A stretch of 64,000 bases of DNA, from the NCBI GenBank assembly GCA_031382085.1, contig JANMYM010000027.1, forward strand, positions 62,001-126,000. The letters run 5' to 3'. A model generated the notes under the pieces. It was not told the DNA's origin, ran no database searches, and saw only the letters and a list, made by a program, of their open reading frames with translations. Below are positions 8,051-16,788 of this stretch, in pieces (positions within the stretch are counted from its first letter, which is position 1; each line of letters begins with the position of its first letter). The stretch comes from UBA964 sp031382085. Lineage in GTDB: Bacteria; Pseudomonadota; Gammaproteobacteria; Steroidobacterales; Steroidobacteraceae. The translations under genes were made by a program, and so were the position numbers.

Positions 8051-8671
8051 TATAACGTACAGCATGCTTGAAACAGTGAAAAATACAAGATAGTGAACAC
8101 AAATAATATTGCCGCAGGCAATGCCGGATTGCGAATGAGCAACAATTCGCAAGCATCCGCGCTTTATTGCAGCCAAGCACGCGCCGTCCGGCCCAAGGCA
8201 GTTCGCCCGGGTTGAATACACTTTTTGTTAGTTTGCCGCCAGCCACGCGATGCTGTAACCACTGGGAACATGTTTGATGGAATATTTTGTGGGCATGGTC
8301 ATCGCTTCGTACCATGCGATTTTCAACGTCATCTGCGGCGCATGGCGTGTTCGACGTGTTCCATGAAGGAATGATCCATACTTCCCGGGGTCCGTCGTGG
8401 CGGCAGCCTACCTTGCATGGTTGTTAGGTTTTGCAAGGGTTACCGCGTCGTCTAACGCCGGAAAATGACCCCAAGGCGACACGGTGTTGCCTGCTGTGCC
8501 TGTTATCGGTAGGAAATTTGCAGATCGGGTCCGCATCGCGGAATCGCCCGACTATCTCTCTTGTCACCGGCTACTGTGTTAGGTTACGCGCCATGCCGCT
8601 CAGCGGAGGAAGCGCAGGTACCACCGCGGCTCGCACGCCCGCGTGTAAATCGATGCTCTGCGGTCCAGAGT
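8051..8671. other. long non-coding stretch, possible regulatory region
   Basis: About 620 bases without a convincing gene between the XRE regulator and the M20 peptidase, both on the minus strand. The part next to the regulator (8051-8130) is AT-rich and should hold the catabolic operon promoter; no certain -35/-10 pair or operator palindrome could be fixed by eye. A 29-codon frame on the plus strand near 8277-8366 lacks a ribosome-binding site and is not called. GTTAG/CTAAC occurs four times here (near 8227, 8424, 8452, 8578). It may be the boundary between the accessory block and the rest of the chromosome. Confidence 0.5.
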
Positions 8672-10051
8672 TCATGTGCTTCTGGTCAGCGCGCGAATCA
8701 GCAAGGCCGCGCGCTGCGCCTGTTTCTGCAGGCTGGCCAGCTCGACAGTCTCGCTGACGGTGTGACTGCCCGTGCCAATCGTGCCCAGACCGGTGATAGT
8801 GGCGACGTACGGCGAGACCCAGGCCGAGTCGCCGGCGCCGCGCAGCATCGGGTCGAGGTCGAACACCGGCCCGAGACCGGCGGCTTCGCTCTGTGCTGAA
8901 TACTGCGCGCGCAGCACCTGGTTGCGCGGCGTTGGCGCCATCGGCGGCATCAGGTCATTGAATATGATCTTCGAGCGAGTCCGCGGCAGGCTTGAAGCGA
9001 CGATCGCCTGCATCTTCTGTTTGACGCCCTCCAGCTGCTCCGGGGTTAGCGCGCGGATGTCGCCAATGGCGCGCGCGTCCGCGGCGACGATGTTGACTCG
9101 GCCCGTGGCGGTCGCGGTGCCGTTAGCATCGAGTTTCGCGGCGCCACCACCGACGATCATGCCAGGGTGGTAGGTCAGGTTCGGCTCACGCAGCTCGTCG
9201 TGGAAGCGGGCAATGATCCGCGCAATCTCGTAGATCGCACCGTCGCCGACGTCGGGGCGAAACACGCCGGATGAATGCGCCGCCGCGCCCTCCACTTCGA
9301 GACGCCAGTCGGTGGAGCCACGGCGCGCGGTCGAGACATAGTCGCGGCCGTCCAGGCTGATGCCGGACTCGAAGCACAGCGTGGCGTCGGCGCGCCGGCC
9401 GGCTTCGATGAATTCCGCCCGCGACACGCTGGCGGGTTCGCCCGGCATCTCTTCATCCGAGGTGATGAATATCGTGATGGTCCGATCGTCGAGCGCGCGC
9501 TGTGCGTGCAGCGCCTTCAATGACTCAATCATGACCACCAGGCCGCCCTTCATATCATGCACACCGGGTCCGGTGGCGCGCTCGCCGTTGCGCACGAAGC
9601 TGCGAAACGGACTGAACGGCTCGAACACGGTGTCCATGTGGCCGATCAGCAGCAGGCGGCGGCCCTTGCGTCCGCGACGTTCGGCGACCAGGTGCGGCGC
9701 ACGCCCGACCGCGTCCATCGAGACCCAGCGCGTCGTGAACCCAAGCGCTTGGAACTCACTCTGCAACCGTTCACCGACCTGCCTCACGCCGGCGACGTTG
9801 AACGTACCCGAATTGAGGTTCACGAGTTCCTTGAGCAGCGCCACCGACTGCGGCGCCGAGGCGTCTATGCTGCGGATCAGTGCCGCGCGCTCACGCTGCG
9901 GCACTGGCGCGACTGTCGCGGCATCGGCAGCAAGGACGGCTCGGCCGGATGCGAGCGCAGCAAGGGTGGCCAGCGCGGCGAGCGCCGCGCGCGGGATCGA
10001 GGTAGGGGTCACGTTCGGCTCCGAATTGTGGGCGGCCGCGCGATGATCCAC
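8672..10051 (-). CDS. exported M20 family metallopeptidase (glutamate carboxypeptidase type)
   Basis: A 459-residue zinc exopeptidase of the M20/CPG2 group. The N-terminus has a hydrophobic export signal (LAALATLAALASGRAVLA), so it is periplasmic. Metal and catalytic motifs: LLIGHMDTVF with the metal His and catalytic Asp, GVHDMKGG with the bridging Asp, ITSDEEMPGE with the catalytic and metal Glu, LCFESG, and the late metal His in GTGSHTVSE. The dimerisation domain lies between about 230 and 345. Likely releases C-terminal Glu or cleaves amide bonds of small peptides or folate-like compounds. A GTG 13 codons in is an alternative start. Confidence 0.88.
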   Translation of the reverse strand: MDHRAAAHNSEPNVTPTSIPRAALAALATLAALASGRAVLAADAATVAPVPQRERAALIRSIDASAPQSVALLKELVNLNSGTFNVAGVRQVGERLQSEFQALGFTTRWVSMDAVGRAPHLVAERRGRKGRRLLLIGHMDTVFEPFSPFRSFVRNGERATGPGVHDMKGGLVVMIESLKALHAQRALDDRTITIFITSDEEMPGEPASVSRAEFIEAGRRADATLCFESGISLDGRDYVSTARRGSTDWRLEVEGAAAHSSGVFRPDVGDGAIYEIARIIARFHDELREPNLTYHPGMIVGGGAAKLDANGTATATGRVNIVAADARAIGDIRALTPEQLEGVKQKMQAIVASSLPRTRSKIIFNDLMPPMAPTPRNQVLRAQYSAQSEAAGLGPVFDLDPMLRGAGDSAWVSPYVATITGLGTIGTGSHTVSETVELASLQKQAQRAALLIRALTRST

Positions 10052-10157
10052 CAGTCCGGCGTCGTTGGCCAGAGGTGCGCGGGTTGATGCGGTCGCTGCC
10101 GCGGACTAAAGTTGCGACGCGAATGCCGCGCGGCGTCAAATTGTTGTCAACATAGTC

Positions 10158-11099
10158 ATGCCAATTCATGAGCGAGACCCCTGGCGGCGCGCCTATTTTG
10201 AACGCGTGGTTTGCCCAGCCCATGTGCACATTCCAACGGATGACAGTGACGCATATCGGTGGAACCCGGCTCACCGGTTTGTCTACAACAAACTGTTTGT
10301 CGCTGAATCACAGGGCCTTGCCTGTGCCCCGCACGGTGTCGTCCCCGAGCATTTCCCAGTATTCAGCAAGCCCATCGTGAATCTTGACGGCATGGGGCTG
10401 GGCAGTCGCGTGTTGCGTGACGCCTCAGACTATGAACGGCATTGCCAGCCGGGTCATATGTGGATGACGTTGTTAGAGGGCGAGCATCGTAGCAGTGACG
10501 TGGCCGTGATCGATGGTGAGGCGTTCTGGTTCGGACACGCCCACGGCCTGCCGCTCAGCGGAGGAATGTTTGACTATTGGGTGGTAGAGGCGCGCGCCCA
10601 TTCCGAGCTCGAGGATTACTGCTGCCGTTGGATGAAAAAGCACCTGCAAGGCTACACAGGCATGTTGAATTTCGAGTCTGTCGGCGGCCGAATCATAGAA
10701 ATGCACCTGAGATTTACCGATCAATGGCCTGATCTGTGCGGTGCGGGTTGGGTTGAGGCGGTTGTTCGGCTCTATGCAGAGCAGCGCTGGCAATTTTTTG
10801 ACACGGGCAGGCGCAACGGTTTCAGCGTCCCTCTTTTTGGCTCGCACGGCCGTTCTTTTGCGCATCCCGCGCCGGATGTGCTGGCTCAAATTCGCGCAAT
10901 ACCGGGTGTTAGCAGCGTGCAGATCACATTTCACGATGACCGACCAGCAGCCAACCATGCCATGCCCCCCGGCGGCTTCAGGCTCGCCGTCATCAATGCC
11001 TGGGATCTCTCGGCCGGATTCGCGGCAAGACAGCAATTGGCACGCGCTTTTGAACTCCCGCGCGGCGCGGGCTTCACTCAGTCTGCCAGGGGCAACTGA
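10158..11099 (+). CDS. hypothetical protein, ATP-grasp-like
   Basis: A 313-residue protein I cannot assign to a named family. Its arrangement suggests a carboxylate-amine ligase of the ATP-grasp fold: a strand with Lys in FPVFSKPIVNLDGMG near residue 75, a loop GHMWMTLLEGEHRSSD near 105-120, VIDGEAFWFGHAHG, then MLNFESVGGRIIEMHLRF near 175-190, where Glu/His could bind Mg-ATP as in other ATP-grasp enzymes. The last 100 residues (LFGSHGRSF onwards) look like a separate small domain. Divergent from the M20 peptidase, alone on its strand. ATP-grasp membership is my reading of the pattern, not a search result. Confidence 0.6.
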   Translation: MPIHERDPWRRAYFERVVCPAHVHIPTDDSDAYRWNPAHRFVYNKLFVAESQGLACAPHGVVPEHFPVFSKPIVNLDGMGLGSRVLRDASDYERHCQPGHMWMTLLEGEHRSSDVAVIDGEAFWFGHAHGLPLSGGMFDYWVVEARAHSELEDYCCRWMKKHLQGYTGMLNFESVGGRIIEMHLRFTDQWPDLCGAGWVEAVVRLYAEQRWQFFDTGRRNGFSVPLFGSHGRSFAHPAPDVLAQIRAIPGVSSVQITFHDDRPAANHAMPPGGFRLAVINAWDLSAGFAARQQLARAFELPRGAGFTQSARGN

Positions 11100-11178
11100 C
11101 GGCCGCCAAGTGGTGGAAAGCTTCGACGGGTGCGGTTCCGGCTGTCAGACTTGGTTCGGTTAACGCAAGGACAGATCA

Positions 11179-11697
11179 ATGTATGCAGTACGTGTAGTAT
11201 TTTTCGCCGCTGCGATGTTGGCATTTGCAACTAGCGGCTTTTCGGCGTTAGCCACGCAGCGCCAGCGAGCACTGCCGCGTGCGTCTGATCTGCCGGGCAC
11301 CTATGAGTTGGTCGATCGCGTTTTGGCTAGCGGCAAGGTATTGCGGCGACCCGATATCGCCGCGCTGTACACCTTCGGCAACGGACGCGCGAACTTCAAC
11401 TTATTTGTCCGTAACGCCGACGGGACGCTCGCGTCCGAGTCATCGATTATTCGCTACACACTGAGCGAGAGGCAATATTGCGAGTGGATCGAATATACGA
11501 CTCGCAACAATCTCGACGCGCCGGGCGTCACAAACGAGGCGCCACCGGTTTCGTCTCACTGCACACTAATCAAGATGGCAGGCGACAAGTTGATTTTTGC
11601 TCCGCCAGGCGAGTCAGTGATTACCACGTACGATCGACACGGCTTTAGCGCGGTGATTAAGGGTCAATTCACCGATCACTGGCGGACGATCAACTGA
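11179..11697 (+). CDS. secreted hypothetical protein, lipocalin-like
   Basis: A 172-residue protein with an N-terminal signal peptide (VVFFAAAMLAFATSGFSALA). The mature part starts with LPGTYELVDRVLASGKVL and continues in alternating strands, resembling lipocalin-like domains of bacterial hypothetical proteins (GTYELV near the start, TYDRHGFSAVIKG near the end). Two Cys (in QYCEWIEY and SSHCTLIKM) could form a disulfide. It lies 79 bases after the ATP-grasp-like gene, with no clear functional link. Function unknown. Confidence 0.6.
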   Translation: MYAVRVVFFAAAMLAFATSGFSALATQRQRALPRASDLPGTYELVDRVLASGKVLRRPDIAALYTFGNGRANFNLFVRNADGTLASESSIIRYTLSERQYCEWIEYTTRNNLDAPGVTNEAPPVSSHCTLIKMAGDKLIFAPPGESVITTYDRHGFSAVIKGQFTDHWRTIN

Positions 11698-11840
11698 AGT
11701 TCGTCTGATCCGGTTGGAAAAAAAACACGAGCCCAAGTGGATCGATTTGGCCAGCATGCGTCGGATGCCGGCCCCGAAACCAGCCGTTCAGCGTGAAAAC
11801 AGCTCAGGCGCAAAAAATGCGACCGGGAACGGTGGCTGGA

Positions 11841-12575
11841 TCAATCAATCTTGTCGTCGATCCGCTGTGCCGCGTGCACATCCGCAGCCAGAACATCGCG
11901 CGACTTGCGCCCTGCGCGCTGGTTGTGCCACCAGCCGTAGCCGACCACAACGGCCGTGAGCAACAGCGGCAGCCAAATAGTCTGGTGAAAAACGGACGGC
12001 AGATAAGCGCGCACCGCCGCATCCGAATCGATCATTTCGCCGGCAGTCCAGGCAATCAATCCGGCGCCGATGTACACCACCACGGGAAACCGGTCCATGA
12101 ACTTCATGACGATTGTGCTGCCTAACACGATCAACGGAACGGATAGCACCAGGCCGATGATCAGCAGGGTCGTGTTTCCCCTGGCCACGCCGGCAATCGC
12201 CAGCGTGTTGTCCAGGCTCATCACGACGTCGGCGATCAGGATGGTCTTGACGGCACCGGTGAGGTTTCCTTGGGCGTGGTGCGTCCGGATCGGGTCGTCG
12301 CCCTCGATCAGGAGCTTGATGGCAATCCAGATGAGCAACAGCGCGCCTACAAATTGCAGAAACGGAATCTTCAGCAACTGTACGGCGATGATCGTCAGCC
12401 CGACCCGCAGGACAATCGCACCCAGGCTGCCCCAGAGAATGGCCAATTTGCGGTGCCCCGGCGCAAGATTGCGGGCGGCCAGCGCGATGACAACTGCGTT
12501 GTCTCCCGACAGGACGATGTTGATCAGCATGATTTGCAGCAACGCGCCCAGAAAAGGTCCGGTGAATATCTCCAT
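11841..12575 (-). CDS. TerC/YjbE family integral membrane protein
   Basis: A 244-residue TerC-family protein with about seven membrane spans. Diagnostic acidic motifs inside the membrane are present: INIVLSGDNAVVIALA near residue 19-34 and IADVVMSLDNTLAIAG near 115-130. The family includes Mn(II)/Ca(II) exporters and tellurite-resistance-associated proteins. The basic C-terminal tail (HNQRAGRKSRDV) is cytoplasmic. I looked for a yybP-ykoY manganese riboswitch in the 92 bases upstream and did not see one. Metal specificity is inference. Confidence 0.88.
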   Translation of the reverse strand: MEIFTGPFLGALLQIMLINIVLSGDNAVVIALAARNLAPGHRKLAILWGSLGAIVLRVGLTIIAVQLLKIPFLQFVGALLLIWIAIKLLIEGDDPIRTHHAQGNLTGAVKTILIADVVMSLDNTLAIAGVARGNTTLLIIGLVLSVPLIVLGSTIVMKFMDRFPVVVYIGAGLIAWTAGEMIDSDAAVRAYLPSVFHQTIWLPLLLTAVVVGYGWWHNQRAGRKSRDVLAADVHAAQRIDDKID

Positions 12576-12667
12576 GGCTTCGGTTTCGGTGTTAGGTAAA
12601 TGTCATAGCGGGTTGCTGGCTGGGCTGCGACATCGTATCAAGATTGCATATCATGCCGGTCGCACGC

Positions 12668-13660
12668 TTACAACCCGCCGCCCACCTCGATCACGGCCCG
12701 GCCGCGTACCTGCCGTGCTTCGAGGCGGCGATGCAGATCGGCCACGGCGGCTAACGGCACGACTTCACTGATGGGCAGTTTCCAACGACCGCTGAGGATC
12801 GCGGCGACGATTTCTTTATCTACGGCGCCGCCCGCCGGTTCCTCGACATGGCGCAGGCTCATACCTGCGACGGCAATACTTTTCAGAATCAGGGTCGCGA
12901 CCGGGATCGGCGCCGGGTCGGCGCCGGCCGTTGCGCCAATGTAGACGATGCGCCCGAGCCGCGCTGCCAGGTCGATGTTGTGCGCGGCGTTAGGTCCACC
13001 ATTGCCGTCGAGAATCACGTCAAATCCGAGTCCGGTTGTCAGTTGCATTGCTTTTTGCGGCCAATCGGCGCGCAGATAATCGACAACTTCGTTGCAACCA
13101 AAAGCGCGCAGCCACGCTGCTTTGTCAGGCCCGCCGCACAAGCCAACCGCCTGGCAACCCGTGTCCCGCGCGATCTGCATCGCCATGCAGCCGACCGCGC
13201 CGGCCGCCGAATGCACCAGCAGCCGCTCGCCGCGCTGAAGGCGGCCCACTTTATGCAATGCATGCCAGGCCGTATAGGTGCAGCCGCGGTAGGTGCAGCC
13301 ATCACGCAGCGACATGCCCTGCGGCACTGCTAACAAACCCGCCACGGGTGCGAGTGAATAGTCGGCATAGCCGCCGAACCCGAGCCGCGACAATACCCGC
13401 CGTCCGATCCATTGTGCATCGACATCCGGACCGACCGCATCGACGATGCCCGTGTGCTCAATGCCGGGCGTAAAAGGCAATTTGATGGGCAGCCAGTCAA
13501 GCGGCTGGCGCCGGACGACCGCGTCGAGCGGGTTCATGCCGGCAAAAGCGACGCGGATGCGCAGCTGTCCGGGTCCGGGCGTCGGCAGCGGCAACTGCCG
13601 CATCTGCAGCACCTCGGGTGGACCGTGCGCGGCCATGACGACGGCTCGCATGCCACTCAT
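12668..13660 (-). CDS. zinc-free MDR-family NAD(P)H:quinone oxidoreductase
   Basis: A 330-residue medium-chain dehydrogenase/reductase. GroES-like N-terminal domain (LRIRVAFAGMNPLDAVVRR, PFTPGIEHTGIVDAVG) and Rossmann domain with LLVHSAAGAVGCMAMQIAR; the catalytic and structural Zn cysteines of alcohol dehydrogenases are absent, which points to the quinone oxidoreductase/enoyl reductase branch. The ATG at 13660 overlaps the VOC gene stop by 4 bases (ATGA). It is the last gene of a four-gene minus-strand operon with cytochrome b561 and Mo-oxidoreductase genes. The substrate is unknown. Confidence 0.88.
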   Translation of the reverse strand: MSGMRAVVMAAHGPPEVLQMRQLPLPTPGPGQLRIRVAFAGMNPLDAVVRRQPLDWLPIKLPFTPGIEHTGIVDAVGPDVDAQWIGRRVLSRLGFGGYADYSLAPVAGLLAVPQGMSLRDGCTYRGCTYTAWHALHKVGRLQRGERLLVHSAAGAVGCMAMQIARDTGCQAVGLCGGPDKAAWLRAFGCNEVVDYLRADWPQKAMQLTTGLGFDVILDGNGGPNAAHNIDLAARLGRIVYIGATAGADPAPIPVATLILKSIAVAGMSLRHVEEPAGGAVDKEIVAAILSGRWKLPISEVVPLAAVADLHRRLEARQVRGRAVIEVGGGL

Positions 13661-14637
13661 CGCGGCGCCACCAGGATTGCGAGGCCGTCGCTGCCCGGTA
13701 TGGCGACCTGCAACCCGACCGTGTTTTCCAGGCCGGGTACCGCGCTGAGGTCGAGCGCGCTGCTCGCCACGCCTGCTAACAGACGTTTCGTGGTCGCAAG
13801 TTCCGGCAGCTCGAATCCCTGCGCCAGGTACCCGACGTTAGGTGCCCGGGCACGTTCGACACGTTCTGGAACGATGAAATTTTGCGGCTCGTTGAGCGCC
13901 ACCTTGCCAAAAAAATGCCCGCCGGCGACGAACACCGTGTGAGTCCGCGCATCGGCCGGACGCGCCAGGAAACGATTGGTCTCCGGGCGCCCCAGATATT
14001 CATCCAGCACGACCTTCATACCTAACACGCCGGTATAGAAAGCCTGCGCGGCGCCAAGATCGCGCACGCAATGCGCCGTGGTGGCGACCGGCGTGAAGCC
14101 AGTGCCAGTCTTGCCGTGACGGGCCACCTCAGCACGCACCCGGCCGACGAAGGTATCCGGCCCGCCCAGCGGCTGGACCAGGTTGATCGCGACGCTGTCG
14201 GGACCCTCGAACACGACTTCGGTGGCGGTGCCGGCCGCTGCGCCGACGTTGTAGGTCACAGGATCGCTCCAGAATTCGTAGCCGAGCGCACGCAGCAGGC
14301 GCGTCGCGGCCTCGATGTCATCGACATAAAAATTGAGATTCCAGAAGCCGCGCGTAGTGCGATCACCGGGCTGCCGCACGGTTTCGCGACGCGCACCGGC
14401 GAATTCAACCAGCAGCACCCGACCAACGCCGACACCCGGTTCGCCACACAGCGCCAGCCGCGCCGCGCGCGGCTCGCCATCGACCGCGCCACCCTTGAAT
14501 GCCGGGACTGTCACGATGTCGCTGCGCGTCAGGCCAATGACATCGCAATAAAACTGCAGCGATCGTTCGAGAGAATGAACGCTGATCAACGCGAAGCTCA
14601 GCGGCGCGCCGCTGGCAAAGTCACCCTGGCGGGTCAT
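13657..14637 (-). CDS. two-domain VOC family protein (ring-cleaving dioxygenase-like)
   Basis: A 326-residue protein with two VOC modules: the first from LSFALISVHSLERSLQFYCD, the second from TTAHCVRDLGAAQAFYTGVLGM. The layout resembles extradiol dioxygenase-like or duplicated glyoxalase proteins. The metal ligands of true extradiol dioxygenases are incomplete (His of the first motif is displaced, FALISVH), so catalysis is uncertain. The ATG at 14637 is chosen; the open frame further upstream to 15084 is the shadow of the Mo-oxidoreductase gene. Starts 44 bases after that gene and overlaps the MDR gene by 4. Confidence 0.8.
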   Translation of the reverse strand: MTRQGDFASGAPLSFALISVHSLERSLQFYCDVIGLTRSDIVTVPAFKGGAVDGEPRAARLALCGEPGVGVGRVLLVEFAGARRETVRQPGDRTTRGFWNLNFYVDDIEAATRLLRALGYEFWSDPVTYNVGAAAGTATEVVFEGPDSVAINLVQPLGGPDTFVGRVRAEVARHGKTGTGFTPVATTAHCVRDLGAAQAFYTGVLGMKVVLDEYLGRPETNRFLARPADARTHTVFVAGGHFFGKVALNEPQNFIVPERVERARAPNVGYLAQGFELPELATTKRLLAGVASSALDLSAVPGLENTVGLQVAIPGSDGLAILVAPR

Positions 14638-14681
14638 GGCGAAGCCCTGGCAACGGCGATATTCCGGACCAAATCCGCTTT

Positions 14682-15431
<750 letters not shown>

Positions 15432-15447
15432 GACCGCCTCCAGATTC

Positions 15448-16050
15448 TCAGGCGCGACCGCGCAGCATCGCCACGAAGGTGCGCGGCACCAGCGCAACCA
15501 TCACGACATGCACCACAACGAACAACGCCAGCGCCGTCATTGCCACGAAATGCACCACCCGGGCGTTGTCGTAACCGCCCATGAGCACGCGCAGCCAGGG
15601 AAACTGCACCGACTTCCATATGGCCAGTCCGGACACGACTAACAACACGGTGTCGACGACGACAAACAGGTAAGCGAACTTCTGCACCGTGTTGTAGCGA
15701 GTCAAATCGTCATGTGCGAGCTTGCCTCGCAAGGCCGCGCCCAGGTCGGCGAAGAAACCGCGCACCGACAGCGGAAAAAATTGCCGCCGCAGGCGGCCGG
15801 AGAACACATTGATCGCGAGGTACAGCAGGCCGTTCAAAAACAACAGCCACATGGCCGCAAAATGCCACTGCAAGGCGCCGCCAAGCCAGCCGCCCATGAC
15901 CAGAGAATCCGGAAACTTGAACGCGAATAGCGGCGAGGCGTTATAGATGCGCCAGCCGCTGAAGACCATGACCAGCGCCGCCAGCGCGTTAAGCCAATGG
16001 GTGATACGCAACCACCCCGGGTGAGTCGTCGCTGCAGTTGCGTTAGGCAT
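15448..16050 (-). CDS. cytochrome b561-type membrane subunit
   Basis: A 200-residue di-haem cytochrome b of the b561/Ni-Fe-hydrogenase b-subunit type with four membrane spans. Likely haem-ligating His lie in RITHWLNALAALV, LQWHFAAMW, RVVHFVAMTAL and FVVVHVVMVAL. It should pass electrons between the quinone pool and the Mo enzyme encoded directly downstream, replacing the YedZ/MsrQ partner used in other bacteria. The ATG at 16050 (MPNATAATTHPGW) is chosen because the membrane protein begins there; the frame is open to 16131 without protein-like content. Divergent from the GST gene. Confidence 0.88.
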   Translation of the reverse strand: MPNATAATTHPGWLRITHWLNALAALVMVFSGWRIYNASPLFAFKFPDSLVMGGWLGGALQWHFAAMWLLFLNGLLYLAINVFSGRLRRQFFPLSVRGFFADLGAALRGKLAHDDLTRYNTVQKFAYLFVVVDTVLLVVSGLAIWKSVQFPWLRVLMGGYDNARVVHFVAMTALALFVVVHVVMVALVPRTFVAMLRGRA

Positions 16051-16166
16051 TCCGCCGACCTTACGCCAAAAATGGGGTTCTGGCCAGACGCCGAAATTCC
16101 CACCCGACCGCCAGGATGCGAGAGAATGCACGGCCCGCCGTAATGGCCTATTGACCCGGTGCCGTC

Positions 16167-16778
16167 ATGATCGAAGTCCACCATCTCAACAGCTCGCGTT
16201 CGCGTCGCATCACCTGGTTGCTCGAAGAACTCGGGGTCGAGTATCAAATCGTCATGCACCAGCGCGACAAGGTCACGAGCCTCGCGCCACCGGAGCTTAA
16301 GTCGATACATCCGTTAGGCAAGGCGCCGGTTATCCGCGACAACGGCACCGTGATCTTTGAATCCGGTGCAATCGTTGAGTACCTGATCCGACGCTACGGC
16401 AAGGGCCGTCTGGCGCCGCCGCCGGATACGACCGACTACGATCGCTACATCCAGTTTCTGCATTACGCCGAGGGCTCAGCGATGCTGCCGCTGATGTTGA
16501 AACTCTATGTCGGGCGGCTCGGTGAGGCCGGTTCGCCGCTGCAGCCGCGCATTCAGAGTGAGCTCGACAACCACCTGGGATTCCTCAATGCCGAGCTGGT
16601 CAACCGCCAGTACATTCTGGGCAATGAAATTAGTGGCGCAGACATTCAATTGTCATTCGTCGCACAGCTTGCGCTGCGCTTCCTCGGCCGCGATGCATTT
16701 GTGAATCTAACCGCGTACGCGGATCGCATCGAGGCACGCCCGGCGTACCAGCGGGCCATCGCGCGCGGCGGCGCCTGA
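16167..16778 (+). CDS. glutathione S-transferase family protein
   Basis: A 203-residue GST: thioredoxin-like N-terminal domain with HHLNSSRSRRITWLLEELG (catalytic Ser/Asn region), the cis-Pro GKAPVIRDNG and the gamma-glutamyl-binding IFESGAIVEYL, then an all-helical C-terminal domain with ISGADIQLSFVAQLAL, the N-capping box. Cytoplasmic, conjugating or reducing with glutathione; substrate unknown. Divergent from the cytochrome b561 operon and convergent with the MFS gene 10 bases beyond its stop. Confidence 0.9.
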   Translation: MIEVHHLNSSRSRRITWLLEELGVEYQIVMHQRDKVTSLAPPELKSIHPLGKAPVIRDNGTVIFESGAIVEYLIRRYGKGRLAPPPDTTDYDRYIQFLHYAEGSAMLPLMLKLYVGRLGEAGSPLQPRIQSELDNHLGFLNAELVNRQYILGNEISGADIQLSFVAQLALRFLGRDAFVNLTAYADRIEARPAYQRAIARGGA

Positions 16779-16788
16779 CCGGCAGCTG

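Noticed and set aside
8051..8221. 57-codon N-terminal extension of the XRE regulator
   Set aside because: No resemblance to the family, crosses the AT-rich promoter region; the HTH protein begins at 8050 or 8065.
8277..8366. A 29-codon plus-strand frame (begins MEYFVGMVIAS)
   Set aside because: No ribosome-binding site, promoter or terminator; composition not distinctive. Left as part of the gene-free stretch.
12576..12667. Possible yybP-ykoY manganese riboswitch before the TerC gene
   Set aside because: TerC genes often have one, but I found neither the conserved loops nor a stable terminator in these 92 bases.
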